Origin: Comamonadaceae bacterium CG_4_9_14_3_um_filter_60_33
GTDB lineage: Bacteria > Pseudomonadota > Gammaproteobacteria > Burkholderiales > Burkholderiaceae_C
NCBI GenBank assembly: GCA_002789915.1
Contig: PFUD01000181.1
Location: 1-38,479, forward strand
Direction of reading: 5' to 3'
DNA: 38,479 bases
The first letter of the stretch is position 1; each line of letters starts with the position of its first letter. A program made the position numbers and the translations under genes. Shown in pieces: positions 1-8,153 of this stretch. Under the pieces are notes generated by a model. It made no database searches. It worked only from the letters and a program-made list of their open reading frames with translations, and was not told the origin of the DNA.

Positions 1-241
1 TGCGTCCGATGACCTGGCCGTTGCCTGCCTTCAAGTTGAAATACGGCTGGCCAGAGGTGGACACGGCACGCACGAAGCGCTCGTCAACTGCTGCATTTTT
101 TTTGCATGACGCGATGCCGTCGCTTGCATCTTTCTTGGCGTCGTACAGCTGGCTGGTCAAAATGATCTGGCCATTGCCCGCTTTCAGGTTGAACATGAAT
201 TTCCCGTTCTTTGACTTGCTTAATTCAAATTTGCCGACCAT
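1..241 (-). CDS. YegP/DUF1508 family protein (3' end beyond window)
   Basis: The minus strand reads from an ATG at 241 with a GGAG ribosome site just upstream and stays open to the left edge, so the C-terminus is missing. Two copies of the DUF1508 unit are visible: the first around FMFNLKAGNGQIILTS, the second around PYFNLKAGNGQVIG. This two-fold repeat of a short beta-rich unit is the hallmark of YegP-like proteins, whose molecular role is not firmly known. The gene is divergent from dnaX across about 110 bp. The family assignment is secure and the function is not. Confidence 0.85.
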   Translation of the reverse strand, partial: MVGKFELSKSKNGKFMFNLKAGNGQIILTSQLYDAKKDASDGIASCKKNAAVDERFVRAVSTSGQPYFNLKAGNGQVIGR

Positions 242-317
242 GATTTTCTCCTTCAAAGTTGTCAAATGGGCGTGGGTTGACCGGACAGGCATTCGACGGC
301 GCTGCCCGGAAAAGAAC

Positions 318-342
318 TCTAAGGGTTTTTGACCCCCTTAGA
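318..342. promoter_or_regulatory. Hairpin immediately upstream of dnaX
   Basis: TCTAAGGG (318-325) and CCCTTAGA (335-342) form a perfect 8-bp inverted repeat with a 9-nt T-rich loop, ending 8 nt before the dnaX ATG. No Shine-Dalgarno sequence lies between the hairpin and the ATG, so the structure could affect dnaX initiation or be a binding site. The role is inferred; only the repeat is seen. Confidence 0.5.
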
Positions 343-350
343 ATCAAGAA

Positions 351-2144
351 ATGTCATACCTTGTGCTAGCCCGAAAATACCGTCCCCGCAATTTCACCGA
401 AATGGTGGGGCAGGACCATGTGGTGCAAGCCCTCACCAATGCGCTCACCACCGGGCGCTTGCACCATGCTTATCTTTTTACCGGCACGCGCGGCGTCGGC
501 AAGACCACGGTGTCGCGCATTCTGGCCAAGTCGCTCAACTGCCAGGGCGCAGACGGGCAGGGCGGCATTACCGCCACGCCCTGCGGGGTTTGCCAGGCCT
601 GCACCGACATTGACAGTGGCCGTTTTGTTGACTACACCGAGCTCGATGCCGCCTCCAACCGAGGTGTAGATGAGGTGCAGGCGCTGCTGGAGCAGGCGGT
701 GTACAAGCCGGTGCAGGGCCGCTTCAAGGTTTTCATGATCGACGAAGTGCACATGCTCACCAACACGGCCTTCAACGCCATGCTCAAAACGCTGGAAGAG
801 CCGCCCGCGTATTTGAAATTTGTGCTGGCCACCACCGACCCGCAAAAGGTACCAGTCACTGTGCTGTCGCGCTGCCTGCAGTTCAATTTGCGGCCCATGG
901 CACCCGAGACCATTCGCGAGCATTTACAAAAAGTGTTGCAGACCGAGCAGGTCAGTGCCGATACGCCTTCGCTGCGCTTGCTGGCGCGCGCAGCGCATGG
1001 CTCAATGCGCGATGCGCTCAGCCTGGCCGACCAGGCCATTGCCTTTGGTTCTGGCCAGCTGCAAGAGGCGCTGGTGCGCCAAATGCTGGGCAGCGTCGAT
1101 CGCTCCTACGTGTTCCGGCTGCTTCAGGCGCTGGCCCGGGGCGATGGCAAAACCGTGGTGGAAACCTCGGAAGCCTTGCGCACCCACGGCTTGAGCGCCG
1201 CCTCCACACTGGAAGAAATGAGCGGCGTGCTGCAGCGCATGGCCGTGCTCCAGGCGGTACCCGACAGCGCCCAGGACGACAGCGACATTGAGGCGGTTGA
1301 GATCGCGCAAGTGGCGGCGCTGATGCCCGCTGATGAAACCCAGTTGCTCTACAGCATCTGTCTGCACGGGCGCGTTGAACTGGGTTTGGCGCCTGATGAA
1401 TATGCGGCATTGACCATGGTGCTGTTGCGCTTGCTGGCGTTCAAGCCCGTCACAGCGCCGGCTGCGACGCAGGAAAAAAAAACGCTGAAAATAGTGCCCC
1501 AGCGCTCGGCTGAGGCACCAGTCACGGCAACCTCGCCTGCGCCTGCGCCTGTGTTTACGGGCCAGCGCTTGGCGGTGCGCGACATGCCGGGCGCGCCAGC
1601 CCACACACAAAGCCCGCCCGAGGCGGTGCCACAAGCCACTTCACCGGTCCCCGCGAGTGCACCACCACAAGCCGCAAAAATTGAAGCTGTCAGGGTGCTT
1701 GAGCAGCCAGATTCGCGCCTCAACGAGCCGCTCGGCCGCGTGGCAAGTTCTGTGCCTGCCAGCCCGGAGGGCGATTTCTGGTACGCCACGGTGCAGGCGC
1801 TGATTGCCAGCGAGGCGATTGCCGCCATGGTGCGCGAACTGGCCTTGCAATCGCAACTGGTGGCGCGCGACCAAGACCAGTGGCTGCTGCGTGTGGAGCG
1901 CGAGTCGCTCAACCAGACGGGCAGCCGTGAGCGGCTGGCCGCTGCCCTGGCGGCTGCCGGTTACCCCGTGCGGCTGATGGCGGAGGTAGGGCGTGTTACC
2001 GACAGCCCCGCCAAGCGCAACGCAGCAGCGGCGGCGCAAGCCCAACTGGCGGCGGAAAAAATCGTTTTCGACGATCCCCTGGTGCAGTCGCTGATGCGTG
2101 ATTTTGGGGCGAAAATCGTCCCTGGCAGCATCAAGCCGGCATGA
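351..2144 (+). CDS. dnaX: DNA polymerase III subunits gamma and tau
   Basis: This is the AAA+ motor of the DNA polymerase III clamp loader, which loads the beta clamp at primer termini; the full-length tau form also ties the loader to the polymerase and helicase. Visible features are Walker [10 protein letters not shown] (residues 45-53), zinc-module cysteines C64, C78, C81 and C84, Walker B VFMIDE (117-122) and an SRC motif near 175. A Pro/Ala-rich linker follows from about 370 and then a tau-specific C-terminal domain. The 597-aa length suits a betaproteobacterial tau. Within the linker an A9 run (1474-1482) can shift the frame to give a gamma-sized product. The ATG has a poor ribosome site and a hairpin just upstream. 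ybaB and recR follow on the same strand, the usual order. Confidence 0.97.
   Translation: MSYLVLARKYRPRNFTEMVGQDHVVQALTNALTTGRLHHAYLFTGTRGVGKTTVSRILAKSLNCQGADGQGGITATPCGVCQACTDIDSGRFVDYTELDAASNRGVDEVQALLEQAVYKPVQGRFKVFMIDEVHMLTNTAFNAMLKTLEEPPAYLKFVLATTDPQKVPVTVLSRCLQFNLRPMAPETIREHLQKVLQTEQVSADTPSLRLLARAAHGSMRDALSLADQAIAFGSGQLQEALVRQMLGSVDRSYVFRLLQALARGDGKTVVETSEALRTHGLSAASTLEEMSGVLQRMAVLQAVPDSAQDDSDIEAVEIAQVAALMPADETQLLYSICLHGRVELGLAPDEYAALTMVLLRLLAFKPVTAPAATQEKKTLKIVPQRSAEAPVTATSPAPAPVFTGQRLAVRDMPGAPAHTQSPPEAVPQATSPVPASAPPQAAKIEAVRVLEQPDSRLNEPLGRVASSVPASPEGDFWYATVQALIASEAIAAMVRELALQSQLVARDQDQWLLRVERESLNQTGSRERLAAALAAAGYPVRLMAEVGRVTDSPAKRNAAAAAQAQLAAEKIVFDDPLVQSLMRDFGAKIVPGSIKPA
1474..1482 (+). 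promoter_or_regulatory. A9 slippage site in dnaX (gamma/tau switch)
   Basis: Nine consecutive A residues read in frame as GAA AAA AAA ACG, just after the end of clamp-loader domain III. A -1 slip (or an A10 transcript) adds ten codons and stops at TGA 1511-1513, giving 387 aa. The other slip (an A8 transcript) adds one Arg codon and stops at TGA, giving 378 aa. Both shifted frames therefore end almost at once. Established precedents are ribosomal frameshifting at A6G in E. coli dnaX and transcriptional slippage at A9 in Thermus dnaX. Use of this site here is inferred. Confidence 0.7.
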
Positions 2145-2241
2145 ATGTTTTCCACCGGAAGTCATGTACTTATGCCGGGCGCAAGTCGTGCGATCCGGCG
2201 CTTTTTCAATTGAAGATTTAAATCAGACAAGGAAATTTCCC

Positions 2242-2574
2242 ATGTTCAACAAAGGACAACTCGCCGGCCTCATGAAGCAGGCGCAGGCCATGCAAGACAA
2301 CATGAAAAAAGCCCAGGACGAGCTCGGCAGCATTGAGGTCACTGGCGAGTCGGGCGCAGGCTTGGTCAAGGTCACCATGACGTGCAAGCACGACGTGCGC
2401 CGCGTCACCATCGACCCCAGTCTGCTGGCCGACGACAAGGACATGCTCGAAGACCTTGTGGCTGCGGCTTTTAATGCAGCGGTGCGCAAGGCCGAGGAAA
2501 CCTCGACCGAAAAAATGGGCAAGATCACCGCCGGCATGCCTGGCCTGCCAGGCGGGATGAAGTTTCCGTTCTGA
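2242..2574 (+). CDS. ybaB: YbaB/EbfC family nucleoid-associated protein
   Basis: A 110-aa protein of the YbaB/EbfC family, small dimeric DNA-binding proteins associated with the nucleoid. The start is the ATG at 2242 behind AAGGAA (2229-2234); the open frame extends further upstream, but without family similarity. Family features are [15 protein letters not shown], a charged helix rich in MQ/MK, the central [19 protein letters not shown] strand region and the Gly/Pro/Met-rich tail ending in MKFPF. It sits between dnaX and recR, as in most proteobacteria, which suggests co-transcription with recombination-repair functions. Confidence 0.96.
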   Translation: MFNKGQLAGLMKQAQAMQDNMKKAQDELGSIEVTGESGAGLVKVTMTCKHDVRRVTIDPSLLADDKDMLEDLVAAAFNAAVRKAEETSTEKMGKITAGMPGLPGGMKFPF

Positions 2575-2667
2575 CCCGATGGTCGCCAGGAACCCTGTGG
2601 GGCGGATTTGCACCCGCCATGGTCGACTGAAGTTGACCCCACAACAAGTTATTCAGCTCATTGCTTG

Positions 2668-3258
2668 ATGGCCGACACCAACGCGCTTGAAACCCTGATC
2701 CAGTCACTGCGGCGGCTGCCGGGCGTGGGCGTCAAGTCGGCGCAGCGCATGGCGTTTCATTTGCTGCAACACGACCGTGCCGGGGCGCTCACGCTATCAA
2801 CGGCACTGGCGCATGCGGCGCAAGCGGTGCAGCATTGTGAGCGTTGCCACACCTTTACCGAGGCGCAAGTTTGCAGCACCTGCCTGGACACCCGCCGTGA
2901 TACCAGCAAACTATGCGTGGTGGAAACCCCTGCTGATCAGTCAGCGGTGGAGCGCACCGGGGCTTACAAGGGTCTCTACTTTGTGCTGATGGGCAAGCTC
3001 AGCCCCTTGGACGGCATCGGCCCGCACGATATCGGTTTGAAAAAGTTGTTTGACCGGGCCCAGGACGGCATCGTGCAGGAAGTGATTCTGGCAACCAATT
3101 TCACCGCCGAGGGCGAAGCCACGGCGCACGTCATCAGCACGGGACTCAAGGCGCGCGGCCTGCACCTGACCCGGCTGGCACGCGGCGTGCCGGTGGGCAG
3201 CGAACTCGAGTATGTTGACCTGGGCACCATTGCCCACGCGCTGGTAGACCGGCGCTGA
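2668..3258 (+). CDS. recR: Recombination mediator RecR
   Basis: RecR acts with RecO (and RecF) to load RecA onto SSB-coated single-stranded DNA in gap repair. The 196-aa product from the ATG at 2668 matches the family length of about 200. It shows the N-terminal helix-hairpin-helix region [20 protein letters not shown], a four-cysteine zinc finger (C57, C60, C69, C72) and a Toprim domain with [26 protein letters not shown]. The frame is open 20 codons upstream, but that part is not RecR-like. The ribosome site is weak. It ends 14 bp from the convergent mltD. Confidence 0.96.
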   Translation: MADTNALETLIQSLRRLPGVGVKSAQRMAFHLLQHDRAGALTLSTALAHAAQAVQHCERCHTFTEAQVCSTCLDTRRDTSKLCVVETPADQSAVERTGAYKGLYFVLMGKLSPLDGIGPHDIGLKKLFDRAQDGIVQEVILATNFTAEGEATAHVISTGLKARGLHLTRLARGVPVGSELEYVDLGTIAHALVDRR

Positions 3259-3272
3259 GCTTATTGAGCAAC

Positions 3273-4823
3273 TCAGGGTTGGCGTGCCACCCGGACCGGT
3301 TTTTTGCTGGCGGCGGCCTTGACTGGCGCGCGTTTGGCCGACTTGGCGACCGCTGTCTTGCCGCTGCGCGCTTTGGCGCTGCGCCCGGCTTTGGCGCGGG
3401 CTGGCAAGTAAAGCACCACCGATTGTCCGCGTTTGAATGCAGCCGAGGTGCTCACCTTGTTCCATTTTGCAAGCACCTTGGTGCTCACGCTGTAGCGCCT
3501 CGCCATGCTGGCCACGTTGTCATTTTTGCCCGCTTTCACCACGGTTCTCCGCAGAACCACTTCAGGTGCCAGCGTCAGGTAGCCGTTGTTAGCGACCTGC
3601 GCCGAGACATCGTTGTTGAAACTCGCCGATCGCCGCACCAGCAAGGTTGATCCGGCCTTGACCCGCATGCGTGGCGGAATGTTGTTGACGCTGCGCAGCT
3701 CGGCCTCTGACATGTCCACGCGCATGGCGGCATCGGCTGGGCTAAGTGTGGTGGGCGCCACCCAGGCGGTCCAGTTGGCCAGGCGCCCGCCGTTATAGGC
3801 CGTGAGCCTGCTTTGAAAGCTTTCAGCGTTGTCCCACGGCAGCAAAATCTGGGAGTTGCTGGCTGCCAGCAAAACCGGTTTGCTGGCTGAAGGGTTCAGC
3901 GCCCGAAAGTCGGCCAGCGGTACACCGGCCAGTTCGGCTGCCAGCGCGACGTCAATGTCGTGCTCAATCTCGACGCTCTGAAAATAAGGGTGGTTGCCGA
4001 TCTCCGGCAGCACCGTTCTGAAGAATTCCGGGTTAGCGACGATGTTCTTGACGGCTTGCAGCTTGGGCACATACAAGCGGGTTTCGGCGGGCATGACCAG
4101 GTCGTTGTAGCCAGTGCCCGTCCCCGCTTTTTTGGCTTTGTTGATGGCCCGCTGCACGCTGCCCTCGCCCCAGTTGTAGGCGGCCAGTGCCAGATGCCAG
4201 TCACCAAACATGCCGTAGAGCTTTTGCATGTAGTCCAGCGCGGCGCGGGTCGACTCGATCACGTCGCGGCGGTCATCGCGAAACATGTTCTGCGTGAGGT
4301 CAAAGTACTTGCCGGTGGCGGGCATGAACTGCCACATGCCGGCTGCCTTGGCGCTGGAAATTGCCTGCGGGTTAAAGGCGCTCTCGATGAACGGCAACAG
4401 TGCCAACTCGCTGGGCATGTCACGGCGCTCCAGCTCTTCGACGATGTAGAACAGGTATTTGCTGCCGCGCTCGGTCATGCGCGCCATGTAGTCGGGGCGG
4501 CTGCTGTACCAGAGCTCGCGGTCGCGCACCAGATCGGTATCGAGGTCGGGCATGGCAAAGCCGCTGCGCACGCGCTCCCACAGGTCAGCCGGTGGCAGCA
4601 GCGACTGGACGCTGCGCGAACTCAAGGGGGCGCTGGCCAGGGGTTTGAGACCACCGCCGGGATAGATCGACGTGGCACTGTCAGCGCCCTGCGCTGTGCT
4701 GCCAGACGCGCTAGTAGAAGGCGCTGCGGCAGCGGCAGCGTCGCCTGGTGGCGCGATGTTGGTCGCGCACCCTGCCAGCCACAAACTGGGCAGCAAGGCC
4801 AGGGCATATAAAAAATGTTTCAA
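3273..4823 (-). CDS. mltD: Membrane-bound lytic murein transglycosylase D
   Basis: This enzyme cleaves the MurNAc-GlcNAc bond of peptidoglycan with formation of 1,6-anhydroMurNAc, acting as an outer-membrane lipoprotein. The N-terminus is a lipoprotein signal with lipobox LAGC (Cys19), then an Ala/Ser-rich linker. A GH23 transglycosylase domain follows, with the catalytic Glu at E147 in LLPFIESAFNP and the signature GMWQFMPATG. Near the C-terminus is a LysM domain (VASMARRYSV...LAKWNKV), then a Lys/Ala/Arg-rich tail. The start codon is TTG (4821-4823); it overlaps the gloB stop as TTGA, with GGAAAG upstream in gloB. The pair is therefore probably translationally coupled. Confidence 0.94.
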   Translation of the reverse strand: MKHFLYALALLPSLWLAGCATNIAPPGDAAAAAAPSTSASGSTAQGADSATSIYPGGGLKPLASAPLSSRSVQSLLPPADLWERVRSGFAMPDLDTDLVRDRELWYSSRPDYMARMTERGSKYLFYIVEELERRDMPSELALLPFIESAFNPQAISSAKAAGMWQFMPATGKYFDLTQNMFRDDRRDVIESTRAALDYMQKLYGMFGDWHLALAAYNWGEGSVQRAINKAKKAGTGTGYNDLVMPAETRLYVPKLQAVKNIVANPEFFRTVLPEIGNHPYFQSVEIEHDIDVALAAELAGVPLADFRALNPSASKPVLLAASNSQILLPWDNAESFQSRLTAYNGGRLANWTAWVAPTTLSPADAAMRVDMSEAELRSVNNIPPRMRVKAGSTLLVRRSASFNNDVSAQVANNGYLTLAPEVVLRRTVVKAGKNDNVASMARRYSVSTKVLAKWNKVSTSAAFKRGQSVVLYLPARAKAGRSAKARSGKTAVAKSAKRAPVKAAASKKPVRVARQP

Positions 4824-5587
4824 AATTGATCTTTCCAGGTTCGCAGGGCGGCAAATACGCTGACCGGGTCACGCGCGTCGGGGTTGCGCTGCTGCACTGC
4901 ATGGGCCACCTTGGGCAAATGGGTGCGTAAAAAAGGATTCACGGCTTTTTCAAGGCCAATGGTAGAGGGCAGCGTTGGCAAGCGCTGTTGGCGCAGCACC
5001 TGGGCCTGCGCCTGGTAAGCCAGCAAGTCAGCATTGTCAGGCTCAACAGCCACCGCAAAGCGCAAACTGCTCAAAGTATATTCATGGGCGCAGCAAACGC
5101 GGGTGGCGTCAGGCAGCGCGGCCAGCCGCGTCAGGGACGCCAGCATTTGCGCCGGCGTGCCCTCGAACAGGCGCCCGCAACCGGCACTGAACAGGGTGTC
5201 GCCACAAAACAGCACAGGGTCAGCGCCCGACACTTGGCCCCAATAGGCGATGTGCCCGGCGGTGTGGCCCGGCACCAGCAGCACCTCAAGGCGCAGCCCC
5301 AGCGGCCCGATGACGTCGCCGTCGCTCAGGCGCTGCAAGGGCCCGGGCATGCGCTCAAGCGCCGGGCCACATACCTGCGCACCCGTACTTTTGCGCAGGA
5401 TTTCGACGCCGCCGGTGTGGTCGCCGTGGTGGTGCGTGACTAGAATCGCCTCCAGCGCCAAACCGCCTTGCTGCAATGCAGCCAGTACCGGGTCGGCATC
5501 TCCAGGGTCCACCACCAACGCCCGGCGCCCGTCGTGCAGCATCCAGATGTAGTTATCGTCAAAGGCGGGTATGGGGATTAATTTCAT
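4820..5587 (-). CDS. gloB: Hydroxyacylglutathione hydrolase (glyoxalase II)
   Basis: Glyoxalase II hydrolyses S-D-lactoylglutathione to D-lactate and glutathione, the second step of methylglyoxal detoxification in the cytoplasm. The 255-aa protein has the metallo-beta-lactamase zinc motif THHHGDH (H52, H54, D56, H57), then VPGHTAGHIAYW, FCGDTLFSAGCGRLFEG and CCAHEYTLSSLRFA, which supply further metal and substrate ligands. The start ATG (5587-5585) shares two bases with the ATG of the divergent methyltransferase (5586-5588). A near-consensus promoter lies inside the methyltransferase frame and would give an almost leaderless transcript. mltD overlaps its 3' end. Confidence 0.96.
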   Translation of the reverse strand: MKLIPIPAFDDNYIWMLHDGRRALVVDPGDADPVLAALQQGGLALEAILVTHHHGDHTGGVEILRKSTGAQVCGPALERMPGPLQRLSDGDVIGPLGLRLEVLLVPGHTAGHIAYWGQVSGADPVLFCGDTLFSAGCGRLFEGTPAQMLASLTRLAALPDATRVCCAHEYTLSSLRFAVAVEPDNADLLAYQAQAQVLRQQRLPTLPSTIGLEKAVNPFLRTHLPKVAHAVQQRNPDARDPVSVFAALRTWKDQF

Positions 5588-6371
5588 GGCTAAACAAATT
5601 ATAGATTTGCACCAATGGATGGCAACACCGCCGGGGGCTTATCTCCTGGCTTGGGAACGTGCATTCATGGTCGGTGCGGTGGCTGATGTCTTTGGTTTTC
5701 ATGCCTTGCAACTGGGTTTGCCTGAGCTTGATGCGCTGGCCGCCAACCGCATGCCGCACCGCTGGCTGGCCACTGAAACCCGCCACGCAAAAGCCGCTTT
5801 TGTCACCGACTTTGCGGCGCTGCCTTTCCCGTCCAACAGCCTTGATCTGGTGGTGCTGCCGCATGCGCTCGAACTCACCCCCGACCCGCACACGGCCTTG
5901 AGCGAAGTGGCCCGGGTGCTGGTGCCCGAGGGGCGGGTGGTGATTTGCGGCTTTAACCCGATGAGTTTGTGGGGCTTGCGCCAGCAGCGTGCGCACCTGT
6001 ACCGGCGTCTGGGCGTGCATCGCCTGTACTTGCCGCAAAACGGCGAGTTCATCGGCTACCTGCGTTGCCGAGACTGGTTGCGCCTGCTGAGTTTTGAGAT
6101 CGAATCGGGCCAGTTTGGCTGCTACAAGCCTGCCCTGGCCAGCCAGGCTTGGCTGCAGCGTTTTGCCTGGATGGACAAGGCGGGCGCGCGCTGGTGGCCG
6201 TTTTTTGGCGCCGTCTATGGCCTGGTCGCTGTCAAGCGGGTGCGCGGCATGACGCTGCTCAACCCGGCCTGGAATACACCCAGAATTTTGGCCAATGCGC
6301 CTGTTTCCGTGGCCAACAGTGCAGGTTCTCACCGCGCTGGTTTGCCCAATATTTCACATGAAGAAGGATGA
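5586..6371 (+). CDS. Class I SAM-dependent methyltransferase
   Basis: A 261-aa protein of the Methyltransf_11-like group commonly found between gloB and rnhA in betaproteobacteria. The SAM-binding fold is seen in [54 protein letters not shown], of which [10 protein letters not shown] and the post-motif [10 protein letters not shown] are typical. The substrate is not known. The start at 5586 is chosen because the conserved IDLHQW...TPPG region begins here; an ATG at 5571 in the same frame is the alternative. GGGGA at 5573-5577 is a plausible ribosome site and lies in the opposite strand of gloB. rnhA follows within about 10 bp. Confidence 0.85.
   Translation: MAKQIIDLHQWMATPPGAYLLAWERAFMVGAVADVFGFHALQLGLPELDALAANRMPHRWLATETRHAKAAFVTDFAALPFPSNSLDLVVLPHALELTPDPHTALSEVARVLVPEGRVVICGFNPMSLWGLRQQRAHLYRRLGVHRLYLPQNGEFIGYLRCRDWLRLLSFEIESGQFGCYKPALASQAWLQRFAWMDKAGARWWPFFGAVYGLVAVKRVRGMTLLNPAWNTPRILANAPVSVANSAGSHRAGLPNISHEEG
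5598..5625 (-). promoter_or_regulatory. Sigma70-type promoter for gloB inside the divergent methyltransferase gene
   Basis: On the minus strand TTGCCA (5625-5620), a 16-bp spacer and a perfect TATAAT (5603-5598) lie directly upstream of gloB. Only 10 nt separate the TATAAT from the gloB ATG, so initiation would be expected about 3-4 nt before the start codon, giving a near-leaderless mRNA. The element occupies codons 5-14 of the methyltransferase. The promoter match is seen; use is inferred. Confidence 0.6.
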
Positions 6372-6381
6372 GGTCAAGGTT

Positions 6382-6831
6382 TTGAATCTGATTGATATTT
6401 ACACCGACGGCGCCTGCAAGGGCAACCCCGGCCCGGGCGGCTGGGGTGCGCTGCTGAAATCTGCCGACGCCAAAAAAGAGCTGTTTGGCGGTGAACTCGG
6501 TACCACCAACAACCGCATGGAAATGATGGCGGTGATCGAAGCGCTGAGCGCTCTCAAGCGCCCCTGCAAGGTCAGGCTGCATGTGGACAGCCAGTACGTG
6601 CTCAAGGGCATCACCGAATGGCTGCCGGGCTGGAAAGCGCGCGGCTGGAAAACCGCCAGCAAAGCCCCGGTGAAAAATGTGGATTTGTGGCAGCGTCTGG
6701 ATGCCGTGGTTAACAGCGGCCCGCACCAAATCGAGTGGTTCTGGGTGCGCGGCCACAACGGCCACCCCGGCAACGAACGCGCCGACGAACTGGCCAATAA
6801 GGGTGTCGAGGTCGTCTTGGCACAGCGTTGA
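6382..6831 (+). CDS. rnhA: Ribonuclease HI
   Basis: RNase HI degrades the RNA strand of RNA-DNA hybrids (R-loops, primers). All four catalytic acidic residues are visible in their motifs: Asp in [17 protein letters not shown], Glu in NNRMEMMAV, Asp in HVDSQYV and Asp in [10 protein letters not shown], plus the histidine of [10 protein letters not shown]. The start is uncertain. TTG at 6382 has AAGGATGAGG 8 nt upstream and gives 149 aa with the usual N-terminus. An ATG at 6358 in the same frame would add 8 residues and overlap the methyltransferase by 14 nt, but it lacks a ribosome site. The gene is probably co-transcribed with the methyltransferase. Confidence 0.96.
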   Translation: MNLIDIYTDGACKGNPGPGGWGALLKSADAKKELFGGELGTTNNRMEMMAVIEALSALKRPCKVRLHVDSQYVLKGITEWLPGWKARGWKTASKAPVKNVDLWQRLDAVVNSGPHQIEWFWVRGHNGHPGNERADELANKGVEVVLAQR

Positions 6832-6845
6832 CCCCAACGCTGCAT

Positions 6846-6911
6846 GGACTGCCGCGCTACGCTCGCAGTGACGTAAATAAACCCGTCATTGCGAACGCAG
6901 TGAAGCAATCT
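6846..6911. repeat. GTCATTGCGA-type imperfect inverted repeat
   Basis: The arms GACTGCCGCGCTACGCTCGC-AGTGACG (6848-6873) and CGTCATTGCGAACGCAGTGAAGCAATC (6884-6910) pair with several mismatches around an AT-rich loop. Repeats of this composition (CGTCATTGCGA...GAAGCAATC) are widespread dispersed elements in many environmental bacteria. Here it fills the rnhA-efflux gap and could act as a terminator hairpin. Family membership is recalled, not searched. Confidence 0.6.
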
Positions 6912-6944
6912 ATGACTTCTGTTGACATGGATAGGAACACTTGT

Positions 6945-8138
6945 ATGGCTTCCAAATTTTCTTTCACGGCAGTCGCTGTTTTGGGCATTGCAGTGGCGGG
7001 CGGCGCGGCCTGGTGGCTGCAATCTCGCCCGCTTGCGTCAACGCCCGTCGTGGCTACCGTTGGCGGCGCTGCCAAGGCCGGTGCTCCGGGCGCGCCCAGA
7101 GTGGCTGGCGTTGAGGTCGCCCGGGTCCAAGCGCAAACCCTGCGCGATGATGCCCAAGCCGTGGGCAGCCTGCGCGCCCGCCAAAGCGTGATGCTGCGCC
7201 CGGAGCAGGTCGGCCGCATCAGCGCGCTCCATTTCAAGGACGGCGGCCCGGTGCGCCGCGGCCAAATCCTGGTCCAGTTCGACGACCAGTTGCAGCGTGC
7301 CGAAGTGCAGCAAATGCAGGCCCAACTGGCCATTGCCCAGGCCAGCTTCAAGCGCACCCAGGAGCTGGTCGCTGCCCATTTTGTCGCCCAGCAAACGCTC
7401 GACACCAGCGCGGCCAATCTGCAAGTGGCGCAGGCCCAGCTGGCTTTGGCGCAGGCGCGCCTGGCCCGCATGGCGGTGCGCGCGCCGTTTGACGGCACGG
7501 CCGGCATCCGGCTGGTGAACGTGGGCGACTACGTCAAGGACGGCGCCGATCTGGTGGCCCTGGAAGACGCGCGCCAGATGCTGGTGGACTACCGCCTGCC
7601 CGAGCGTTACGGTGCCAAGGTGCAACCGGGTCAAAGCGTTGAGCTGACCCTCGACGCGCTGCCGGGGCGCCAGCTCACGGCGGTGGTCGAAGCCATCGAG
7701 CCGCTGATCGACGCCACTGGCCGGTCGTTCGGCGTGCGTGCGCTCGTCTCGCGCACGGGGCAAACCTTGCCATTGCGCTCGGGTATGTTCGCCCGCGTGA
7801 GCACGGTGTTCTCGGCCAACGACGCCGCCCTGGTGGTACCCGAAGAAGCCCTTGTGCCGCAGGGTGGCAAGCAATATGTGATCAAGGTGGTGGCACCTGC
7901 CGCCGGTGCCAAGCTGCCGCCTGATGTCACCTTGGTCTCGCAACGGCAAGAAGTCGAACTCGGCGTGCGCCGCACGGGCAAGGTTGAAATTGTGGCGGGT
8001 GTGGCCGAGGGCGACACGGTGGTGGTGGCCGGCCAGCAGCGGCTGCAAACAGACGGTTCACCGCTGCGTGTGGTGGAACTGCGCGGGGCCGGTGCGGCGC
8101 AAGCAGCCCCGCGCGCTGCAACAGCGGCCAGCCGTTAA
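6945..8138 (+). CDS. RND efflux periplasmic adaptor (HlyD/MFP family)
   Basis: A 397-aa membrane-fusion protein that would link the inner-membrane RND pump encoded next to an outer-membrane channel. The ATG at 6945 has AGGAA seven bases upstream; the longer open frame from 6828 runs through the upstream repeat and is not used. Residues about 6-24 form a signal/anchor helix. Then follow the lipoyl half-motif VGRISALHFKDGGPVRRGQILVQFDD, an Ala/Gln-rich alpha hairpin (QMQAQLAIAQASF...LALAQARLARM), the second half VRAPFDGTAGIRLVNVGDYV and beta-barrel/membrane-proximal domains. The pump starts 15 bp downstream. The substrate cannot be read from the sequence. Confidence 0.93.
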   Translation: MASKFSFTAVAVLGIAVAGGAAWWLQSRPLASTPVVATVGGAAKAGAPGAPRVAGVEVARVQAQTLRDDAQAVGSLRARQSVMLRPEQVGRISALHFKDGGPVRRGQILVQFDDQLQRAEVQQMQAQLAIAQASFKRTQELVAAHFVAQQTLDTSAANLQVAQAQLALAQARLARMAVRAPFDGTAGIRLVNVGDYVKDGADLVALEDARQMLVDYRLPERYGAKVQPGQSVELTLDALPGRQLTAVVEAIEPLIDATGRSFGVRALVSRTGQTLPLRSGMFARVSTVFSANDAALVVPEEALVPQGGKQYVIKVVAPAAGAKLPPDVTLVSQRQEVELGVRRTGKVEIVAGVAEGDTVVVAGQQRLQTDGSPLRVVELRGAGAAQAAPRAATAASR

Positions 8139-8153
8139 GCGCGGGAGTTCGGC

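Noticed and set aside
2098-2241. N-terminal extension of YbaB
   Set aside because: The extra 48 codons overlap the end of dnaX and are not part of the family; the internal ATG has a good ribosome site.
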